Below are positions 22,952-28,193 of a stretch of 28,193 nucleotides of DNA, piece by piece. Numbering within the stretch: position 1 is the stretch's first letter; each line of letters begins with the position of its first letter. A model generated the notes under the pieces. It was not told where the DNA came from and made no database searches. It worked only from the letters and a program-made list of their open reading frames with translations. This DNA is from a virus: positions 1-28,193 of IMG/VR virus record IMGVR_UViG_3300006749_000086; one strand, given 5' to 3'. The translations under genes were made by a program, and so were the position numbers.

Positions 22952-23845
22952 TTATGAAATTTCAGTATGTATCTCTACACCGTGTAGATCAACTAGTTCG
23001 GTAACAGCCCAATAACCATTAGCAACCATATTTGTAGATGCTGCTAGTTCATTTCTTTCAGTTTTCATTTCAATGAAATTACCTGCACCAAAATCAATGT
23101 AACCTGCACCTAATGCTGTTTTAGCATATATAGCACCTTTTTTTCTACCAGTTGCACCATCAATTACTTGTGGTGATGTGTAGAAAGAAATACCTGCTAT
23201 GCTTGTAACAAATCCAGCACCATAGAATTGCTCACCAACTGACATAGCACCACCGTGTGCAAATGCACCTACACTTGATGCTGTTGCAGTAGTTGCTAAT
23301 TCATTTGATAGACCAAATGATCCATACATTTGTTGTGGGTGTAATACTGCACTATATGGTCTTGGAGCATCGTTTGTTTCTAAAGATGCAACTGCGTCCA
23401 TAATATCCAAGAATCTTAAACCATCATCAGTTCCTTTAGATGTTGCAAATCCATCATATAAAGCACAAATGTTTGCATCAAATTCAGCAGCAACTGCATT
23501 ACCTAAAACCTGTCCTGCATTTACCATTAACGCATCATCATTACCATATGAAGCAAGGTCTGTAATTCTTGCATTGATGTGATTTCTTAATACCTCAACA
23601 GTTGTTGCAGCAGTAGTAATACTGGTTGCTGATACTTCTGTATCTTCATCACCTGTTGCTTCATTTGTTACATCAGATACACCTAATTTACTATATAATG
23701 GAAATTGAACAGTATTTGAACCTTGTACTGCTGGTGCCATTGAGATAGTTTGAGGTGTTACAGATGCTTTGTTAAATTGTACGATTGCAGCGGCAATAGT
23801 TTTTCCTAATCCACCAGCAGCAACGCCAACGTCTGTGTTAGCCAT
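22952..23845 (-). CDS. Major capsid protein (297 aa, HK97-like fold)
   Basis: This 297-residue protein is the probable shell subunit. Its sequence shows an extended N-terminus, then VQFPLYSKLGVSDVTNEATGDED, TTVEVLRNHINARITDLASYGND (a spine-helix region), and YSAVLHPQQMYGSFG, typical of coat proteins of the P22/HK97 broad family. It lies after the scaffold gene, with an AGGAGTT ribosome site and a strong hairpin behind it, as expected of an abundant product. No separate head protease is visible, which fits scaffold-driven assembly. Fold is inferred from pattern. Confidence 0.85.
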   Translation of the reverse strand: MANTDVGVAAGGLGKTIAAAIVQFNKASVTPQTISMAPAVQGSNTVQFPLYSKLGVSDVTNEATGDEDTEVSATSITTAATTVEVLRNHINARITDLASYGNDDALMVNAGQVLGNAVAAEFDANICALYDGFATSKGTDDGLRFLDIMDAVASLETNDAPRPYSAVLHPQQMYGSFGLSNELATTATASSVGAFAHGGAMSVGEQFYGAGFVTSIAGISFYTSPQVIDGATGRKKGAIYAKTALGAGYIDFGAGNFIEMKTERNELAASTNMVANGYWAVTELVDLHGVEIHTEIS

Positions 23846-23864
23846 TTCTAACTCCTAATTTTAA

Positions 23865-23905
23865 AATACTCTTTCAACTGCTTGTTAGCCTTCATTTTGA
23901 GTATT
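23865..23905 (-). promoter_or_regulatory. Inverted repeat between scaffold and capsid genes
   Basis: AATACTC and GAGTATT form a seven-pair repeat around a 27-base centre, starting in the scaffold stop codon region and followed by TTAAAATT before the capsid ribosome site. It could give extra RNA stability to capsid mRNA. The stem is AT-rich and may be chance. Confidence 0.3.
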
Positions 23906-24476
23906 ACTTAATAAAATTCTTTGTACTTGCGGCTATTGCTTCTGAAGCACCTTTTGGATCTTTCATAGCAAATTCTTCCCACGAAGAATAACCACCCATA
24001 TCACCTGCTTTTGCAGTAGTTGCTCTAGCCTGTGATGTTGATGGTGAGCCAACATTTACAATTTTATTAACATATGTTTCTAGTTTATTCAAATCAGTCA
24101 AACCTTCTGCAATAGATTTATCTGTATCATCAGTAATTTTAGACATTAAAGATTCACGTTTATCTGTTTGGTATTGATTCCATTGATCTGCTTGGCCTTT
24201 AAAAGTATTACGTTCTTTTGTAATAATATCTAACGCTTCTTTTAATTTACCATCTTCTACCATCTTTGCTTCTTGTTTTGTCTTATTATCTGCGTTCATC
24301 TTATCTATCTGTGCTTGTAGTTTTCCAAGTTGATTAGCCATTTCATTTTTAGATGTTACGACTTCTTGAAACCTATCATATGGTACATTTTTATTATCAA
24401 CAGGTTCTGTCCTGTTATTTGTTACGTTGTTTGTTTCAACGTTAGTTTGACTTTCTACTTTATTTTCTTCTGACAT
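23904..24476 (-). CDS. Scaffolding protein (190 aa)
   Basis: This acidic/polar 190-residue protein is rich in E, N, Q and K with a long predicted coiled coil (FQEVVTSKNEMANQLGKLQAQ, then KQEAKMVEDGKLKEALDIITKERN). It has a disordered N-terminus (ESQTNVETNNVTNN) and a C-terminal helix. This is the usual look of a phage scaffold that guides shell assembly and then leaves. It directly precedes the capsid gene. An AGGAG ribosome site supports the start. Confidence 0.82.
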   Translation of the reverse strand: MSEENKVESQTNVETNNVTNNRTEPVDNKNVPYDRFQEVVTSKNEMANQLGKLQAQIDKMNADNKTKQEAKMVEDGKLKEALDIITKERNTFKGQADQWNQYQTDKRESLMSKITDDTDKSIAEGLTDLNKLETYVNKIVNVGSPSTSQARATTAKAGDMGGYSSWEEFAMKDPKGASEAIAASTKNFIK

Positions 24477-24549
24477 TTTAACTCCTTTAGTGGATATTTA
24501 TTGAAAATACTTCTTTGTAATATAAATTATTTTTAATACTATAAAAGTA

Positions 24550-25011
24550 TTATTTTTTACCTCTATGTATTCTTACTGTATCTTTACTATTCCTTTTAAT
24601 AAACTTGTGATACTCTTTTGCAATATACTTACTTAAATGTTTTGGTATAGGCCTATCTTTAGCAGTTAATGCACCATCTTTTGGTTTAAGTTTTCTTAAT
24701 CTTCTAACTCTATCACCCATTGATGGATAGCCTAATTTAACACCTGTATTTCTTGCTTGTAAAAATCCTTCAAAATCAGATTGTGTTTGCGTAGTTAAAA
24801 CAGCAGTTACTTGATCTTTATATGCTGTTGCTTGTCTAGGTAAATTTCCAGTTGATTTTGCTTTTTCATATTCAGGGCTATATCTGCCACCCCACCAGTC
24901 ACCATCATATACACTATGCCCTTTTTCAAATATATAATCTTTGTATAGATCTCTTACATCTTTTCCAAGTTCACGCCAAAAATTTACATCTGTTACTTTT
25001 TTAATTGCCAT
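24550..25011 (-). CDS. Head-region protein, possibly morphogenesis-related (153 aa)
   Basis: This 153-residue protein contains FWRELGKDVRDLYKDYIF, then SVYDGDWWGGRYSPEYEKAKSTGN, and QVTAVLTTQTQSDFEGFLQ, with a very basic C-terminus. It overlaps the MuF-like gene by 11 bases. The aromatic, basic look and the location fit a small virion-morphogenesis protein, but no family is certain. The 73-base gap behind it contains only an AT-rich AATACT/AGTATT hairpin and the scaffold ribosome site. Confidence 0.6.
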   Translation of the reverse strand: MAIKKVTDVNFWRELGKDVRDLYKDYIFEKGHSVYDGDWWGGRYSPEYEKAKSTGNLPRQATAYKDQVTAVLTTQTQSDFEGFLQARNTGVKLGYPSMGDRVRRLRKLKPKDGALTAKDRPIPKHLSKYIAKEYHKFIKRNSKDTVRIHRGKK

Positions 25012-25501
25012 CTTTTCTTAATTCTTTTGCTTTATCAGGATCATATATTCTTTTGCTTACACCAACCCTAGATACACTTTGCCATTTGTGTCTGCAATTA
25101 TAACCACCTGCATATATAAGTGGATTAGGTGTTAATCTTCCAAAGTTTTTAATTATTTCTTTTTGTGTAATTGGTTTACTGCTTCCCATTTGTAAACATA
25201 CATCTCTTGTTTTTTCATCTATCGGTCCTATATATTGATACAATGTATCATCAGGTTCTTCTTGCATCTGCATATATGTTACTGTCCTTGAATAATTAAA
25301 TAATGTTGTATCAACCAATGTTCTTATTTGGTGATTAGATAAAGTTGCATCTGTTATGTTTTGTAATACTTGTGCTTCTGATAATCCTGATATATAACCC
25401 AATGCTATTTGTTGTTGTATTTGTGCTGCTAAATATGGATAGTATGCTTCTAATACTGCTATATTACCTTGCATTAATAATTGTAATTCTTGTTCAGTCA
25501 T
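25001..25501 (-). CDS. Head morphogenesis protein, MuF C-terminal-like (166 aa)
   Basis: The C-terminal half carries the MuF signature: YIGPIDEKTRDVCLQM at 90-105 (D95, T98, R99, C102) and a GGYNCRHKW motif at 132-140. A helical region (residues 1-80) precedes it. MuF-like proteins act in early head assembly and DNA entry or ejection, often beside the portal. The start overlaps the 83-residue gene by eight bases, and together the two may represent a split MuF protein. Motifs are visible; the function follows the family. Confidence 0.8.
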   Translation of the reverse strand: MTEQELQLLMQGNIAVLEAYYPYLAAQIQQQIALGYISGLSEAQVLQNITDATLSNHQIRTLVDTTLFNYSRTVTYMQMQEEPDDTLYQYIGPIDEKTRDVCLQMGSSKPITQKEIIKNFGRLTPNPLIYAGGYNCRHKWQSVSRVGVSKRIYDPDKAKELRKDGN

Positions 25502-25745
25502 TTTTTACACTTGGTTTTACTTTTTCTAGCACTTCAACGTGTCCTTTTACAAATTCTGTTTTAATGTTAGATAATTTATTTTTAACAATATCTTCTAATG
25601 GTAAATCTTGTAAACCTTTTGCTAGTTCTAATGGATCTGCTTTTGCATTAGGTTTGTACAATGCAGATACTATTTCTTGTATTCCTTTTGTATATATATC
25701 TGCTATTTTAGTTGCAGTTTGATTTACTTTTTCTTCATCAGCCAT
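25494..25745 (-). CDS. Hypothetical helical protein upstream of MuF gene (83 aa)
   Basis: This 83-residue mostly helical protein (ADIYTKGIQEIVSALYKPNAKADPLELAKGLQDLP, then VKNKLSNIKTEFVKGHVEVLEKV) has no named family. It overlaps the MuF gene and is itself overlapped by the basic-protein gene upstream. It may supply the N-terminal helical part of a MuF complex as a separate chain. This is inferred from context. Confidence 0.6.
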   Translation of the reverse strand: MADEEKVNQTATKIADIYTKGIQEIVSALYKPNAKADPLELAKGLQDLPLEDIVKNKLSNIKTEFVKGHVEVLEKVKPSVKND

Positions 25746-26032
25746 TATATTATATCTGATACTTTTTTAGATTTTTCCCACATCTTGCAACTCCAGTATC
25801 TTGCTTTAGTTTTATCTCTTGCTGTATCGCATTTATGCCTTGCTCTAAATGATTTACGTTTTGCATCGCTTTGTCTTTTAATAGAAAGATTAGGATCACC
25901 AAACATAACCTTTTTTACTTTATCACCTGACTTTACATATACCTTAAATTTCTTTCTACCATAACCTGCTTCACCTTTACTAATTCTGCTAGGTTTATCT
26001 AATGTTACTTTCTTACCTTGATATTCAGCCAT
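25745..26032 (-). CDS. Small basic head-region protein with CKMW ending (95 aa)
   Basis: This 95-residue basic protein contains GRKKFKVYVKSGDKVKKVMFGDPNLSIKR, then KSFRARHKCDTARDKTKARYWSCKMW. The RHxC and YWSC-W parts resemble a conserved small protein family common in marine phages, whose function I do not know. Two cysteines (C68, C81) may bind metal with H66. It is coupled to the neighbours on both sides by one shared base. A role in capsid assembly or DNA handling is likely by location. Confidence 0.75.
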   Translation of the reverse strand: MAEYQGKKVTLDKPSRISKGEAGYGRKKFKVYVKSGDKVKKVMFGDPNLSIKRQSDAKRKSFRARHKCDTARDKTKARYWSCKMWEKSKKVSDII

Positions 26033-26217
26033 TACACTCCAACTTTTTTCATAGCAAGTTTATGTGATTGCGTAAATGTTTTACCACGTTTCATAGATCT
26101 TACCATAGAACGCAAATGTTTTGCTGTATGATGTGTTTTATGCCTACGCATAGCACTCTTTTGTCTTTTGTTTAAACCCTTCATACTCACACCTTTTACA
26201 TAATTTGTTTTAGGCAT
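26032..26217 (-). CDS. Small basic head-region protein with His/Lys-rich helices (61 aa)
   Basis: This short protein contains MKGLNKRQKSAMRRHKTHHTAKHLRSMVRSMKRGKTFTQSHKLAMKKVG, a pattern I know from many marine phage genomes without a settled function. It is strongly positive with several histidines, so DNA or RNA binding is plausible. The ATG at 26217 shares its base with the preceding stop; an internal ATG 11 codons on is an alternative start. Confidence 0.75.
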   Translation of the reverse strand: MPKTNYVKGVSMKGLNKRQKSAMRRHKTHHTAKHLRSMVRSMKRGKTFTQSHKLAMKKVGV

Positions 26218-26462
26218 TATCTTCTTCTCACTTTCCTAGCAGTTGATCTGCTATATTTTGCACGTTGTTTACCCTTCTTTGATGCTGCACGTTTTTTTCT
26301 ATTCTCATATGATTTTTGTGATGGTGTTAATTTTGCTCTAACTGATTTAGGAAGATACCTACCACGTTTTGATCTAGGTTTCTTTTTGTCTTTTTTGCTT
26401 ATAAAATCCCATTCCTCTTTTGTCCATTTTCTTAACGAACGCTGTGTTTTTTTCAAAGCCAT
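26217..26462 (-). CDS. Small basic head-region protein (81 aa)
   Basis: This 81-residue protein opens MALKKTQRSLRKWTKEEWDF and ends with a run of R/K (ASKKGKQRAKYSRSTARKVRRR); the middle has RYLPKSVRAKLTPSQ. It resembles a widespread small phage family (DUF5872-like, from memory, not checked). The ATG at 26462-26460 is chosen because the previous gene stops as TAATG there; a longer frame upstream would add 23 unlikely residues. Extremely basic, so it probably binds nucleic acid. Confidence 0.75.
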   Translation of the reverse strand: MALKKTQRSLRKWTKEEWDFISKKDKKKPRSKRGRYLPKSVRAKLTPSQKSYENRKKRAASKKGKQRAKYSRSTARKVRRR

Positions 26463-26650
26463 TACCTCTTGTATCCTCCACCCTTTGCTTTGTATTGACG
26501 TGCTAACATCTGTGCTTTTCTTGCACTCCATTGTCCTGCTCTACCACCTTTACTACCTGCTTTTATCTTATTGAACAATCTTCTACGCATAGTAGGTTTA
26601 GTATAGTTACCTGCTTTATTAACTGTGCTTTTTCTTTTCTTTCTAGCCAT
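26462..26650 (-). CDS. Small basic head-region protein (62 aa)
   Basis: This 62-residue protein contains KAGNYTKPTMRRRLFNKIKAGSKGG, then GQWSARKAQMLARQYKAKGGGYKR, a conserved pattern common in marine phages. No function is established to my knowledge. It starts TAATG at the portal's end. Four such very basic small genes in a row lie here, pointing to a shared role near the packaged DNA or portal. Confidence 0.78.
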   Translation of the reverse strand: MARKKRKSTVNKAGNYTKPTMRRRLFNKIKAGSKGGRAGQWSARKAQMLARQYKAKGGGYKR

Positions 26651-28002
26651 TATTCTGTTGCTCTTGTTAGTGCATCTAGTAATGGATTTGCTGGTGCAAC
26701 TTCTTCATCAGCATCTTCCATTTCTACTTCACGTCTATCAAACAAATAATCTTCTGCTTCTTCTCTAGTCAGATCAGGATTTCGTTGCATCATTATATCT
26801 GCTAAATCAATCAATCCTTTTGATAGTTCCCAATCCCACTTTTCACGTTGTTCTTTATCTGATAGAATATCAACTGATTCACTATAATCTACATCTTCTA
26901 AATCACCTGCATCTTGGCCTAACTCTACTGCAATTATTAATCGTTCTAAATCAAACAATTTAAATTCAAAATCACGCCATCTTGCAACATCTGATTTCCT
27001 ATCATCTTGTAATTCTTGGTTTCTTAATCTTAATGCAACACCTGATTCAGCAGTTGTACCATCTACAAATGATGTAGGCAAATGATAGTTTTGTGCTAAC
27101 ATTTTATATGATGATTTAATAGATTCATCTAATGCAGGTATAGCATTTGGTGGTGATACAATACTAATGTTACCATCAACACCTAAATAGTTTATTTTAT
27201 CCTGTCCGATCTGCATTGTATCTTTATCAATACCAGTACCATTTACGAACAAATAACCAAATGATTGAAACATTACATTTGCATTTTTATTAGTTTCTGC
27301 TACATTAATTGCAAGGTTTGTAGATATTAAATCATTACTTGCATTGGTATCTAAATAACTAAATTCAGGTTTCCCATCTCTAAAATTTTCTACAAATGGT
27401 AATCTACCATATGGATTAATCATATCAGGATTATCATCAGTAGTATATTTTTTTCCTGTATCATCAAATGTAAATGTGTTATCACTATCCCAGTATGCGT
27501 ACAGGTTAGGTGTAGTATCAAGCACAGATGAACGTGATGTAATAGGATATATAAATGCTTCAGGCTTTAAAGGATCTTCACCAAACAAAGGTTCATAATC
27601 CATAATTATGTCATACTCAATACAACTTGTACCATCTTCTTTTGTTCTAAATACAGGTTTTAATAATACTGCATCTAATAAATTAGTCATACGTTCTAGC
27701 CTTTGTAACTTCTGTTCTTTGTCCATAAACAAATCAGTTACTTCTTCTTTTGTATATTTTCGTACAGGTGGGTGCATATATACTAAACTAATTCTATCTA
27801 TAACACGTTTAGTTATATTTACATTACCTGCTACTACCTTACTTAACGTACTATCACTAAAGTAATCAGCAGTATAATCATATGTATCACCATTGTAATA
27901 ATCTAGTGCTTCATACCTGCTTGATTTCCATTGATTTTTAACCTGCTGCTTGTAGTCAAACTTTGACATCAGTACAGCAAGTTCGGCCATATTTGGTATC
28001 AT
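26650..28002 (-). CDS. Portal protein (450 aa, SPP1 gp6-like)
   Basis: This is the dodecameric DNA-entry ring at the capsid vertex, docking the terminase and the tail. The protein has the SPP1-type arrangement: an N-terminal helix region (SSRYEALDYYNGDTYDY), VAGNVNITKRVIDRISLVYMHPP, GRLPFVENFRDGKPEFSYLD, then GYLFVNG, LPTSFVDGTTAESGVALRLRNQEL (the helix near the channel), and an acidic C-terminus (EMEDADEEVAPANP). It starts ATGA over the terL stop, which fixes the start; later ATGs at residue 5 or 12 are alternatives. Length is usual for the family. Confidence 0.9.
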   Translation of the reverse strand: MIPNMAELAVLMSKFDYKQQVKNQWKSSRYEALDYYNGDTYDYTADYFSDSTLSKVVAGNVNITKRVIDRISLVYMHPPVRKYTKEEVTDLFMDKEQKLQRLERMTNLLDAVLLKPVFRTKEDGTSCIEYDIIMDYEPLFGEDPLKPEAFIYPITSRSSVLDTTPNLYAYWDSDNTFTFDDTGKKYTTDDNPDMINPYGRLPFVENFRDGKPEFSYLDTNASNDLISTNLAINVAETNKNANVMFQSFGYLFVNGTGIDKDTMQIGQDKINYLGVDGNISIVSPPNAIPALDESIKSSYKMLAQNYHLPTSFVDGTTAESGVALRLRNQELQDDRKSDVARWRDFEFKLFDLERLIIAVELGQDAGDLEDVDYSESVDILSDKEQREKWDWELSKGLIDLADIMMQRNPDLTREEAEDYLFDRREVEMEDADEEVAPANPLLDALTRATE

Positions 28003-28193
28003 CTATCTTGTACTCCTATTGATGGTTTAGTTACTGGATATTCCCAATTAATGAAATAGCCAAACGCATCAGATAAATGTGTTAGATGCTGATTGCTTTT
28101 ATCTATTTCTCTTGTTCCTTCTTTGTTAGATACTTGTTCTAAATCTTTTATTAGTCCTTTGCATTTAGGATCTACTATTATATTGTTCTTTGA
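27999..28193 (-). CDS. terL: Terminase large subunit, C-terminal end (runs off the right edge)
   Basis: The visible last 64 residues are the end of the terminase nuclease domain: IIVDPKCKGLIKDLEQV, then GTREIDKSNQHLTHLSDAFGYFI. The Asp in LSDAFGY is the expected last metal ligand of the RNase H-like nuclease. It ends TGA within ATGA over the portal start. Its N-terminal part lies beyond the right edge and probably continues to the fragment at bases 1-161. One gene cut by window choice is far likelier than two terminases. Confidence 0.92.
   Translation of the reverse strand, partial: SKNNIIVDPKCKGLIKDLEQVSNKEGTREIDKSNQHLTHLSDAFGYFINWEYPVTKPSIGVQDR

Noticed and set aside
24536-24560. AATACT/AGTATT hairpin as terminator between scaffold and upstream gene
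   Set aside because: The stem is short and all A/T-rich, and on the transcribed strand it is followed by A residues, not a T-run. The T-run lies on the untranscribed strand where no gene is supported.
26463-26531. Upstream start for the 81-residue basic protein
   Set aside because: The 23 extra codons overlap the previous gene, and the MALKK start at 26462 matches the usual start of similar phage proteins and the TAATG coupling.
27999-28193. A second, separate terminase gene at the right end
   Set aside because: The two fragments are complementary N- and C-terminal ends in the same orientation, and the genome is otherwise a single compact phage. One gene cut by the window is simpler.
1-28193. 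tRNA genes, CRISPR arrays, insertion sequences, integrase and attachment sites
   Set aside because: I saw no cloverleaf-like sequence, no regular spaced repeats, no transposase and no integrase by eye. A small degenerate tRNA could still be missed without a dedicated search.

Overview
The window is an AT-rich tailed-phage genome, almost certainly a siphovirus. Every supportable gene lies on the minus strand, so transcription runs from right to left. A tape-measure protein, a tail-tube protein, a frameshifted tail chaperone, a tail terminator and a long tail-tip protein argue for a long non-contractile tail. A T4-type lysozyme suggests a Gram-negative host. Strong AT bias, AGGAG-type ribosome sites and several small basic proteins of a style common in marine phage metagenomes suggest a marine bacterial host; this is inference. 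No integrase, tRNA, CRISPR array or insertion sequence was seen.

Layout in the direction of transcription: TerL C-terminus (27999-28193), portal (26650-28002), four small very basic proteins (25745-26650), MuF-like head morphogenesis genes (24550-25745), scaffold (23904-24476) and major capsid protein (22952-23845). A capsid-linked and lysis block follows (19482-22886): small structural proteins, T4-type lysozyme, a metallophosphoesterase with an N-terminal zinc ribbon, and holin-like membrane proteins. Next come fibre-like and large virion proteins (15745-19480), the connector and tail terminator (14221-15641), tail tube (12922-14019), chaperones G and GT (12229-12893), tape measure, a 1357-residue tail-tip protein ending in a dockerin-like module, and two further structural genes (4600-6140).

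Left of a hairpin-bearing boundary (about 4424-4599) lies the early/replication block: several small proteins, a Rad52-like candidate, a SpoVG-fold protein with an SSB-like tip, a small HTH protein, a replication organiser, a PD-(D/E)XK-like protein, RusA, TerS, and the N-terminus of TerL at base 1.

The two window ends carry complementary ends of what looks like one terminase gene. This implies that the window was cut from a circular or circularly permuted genome of roughly 29-29.5 kb, lacking only the middle of terL. Most neighbouring genes overlap as ATGA or TAATG, or abut, so translation is heavily coupled. The few real gaps hold structured RNA or repeated leader modules. The most notable points are an in-frame TAA inside the tail-tube gene, the dockerin-like tail-tip end, a duplicated leader with a compensated hairpin, an intergenic hairpin whose G-U pairs fit only the transcribed strand, and the SpoVG/SSB-tip protein.
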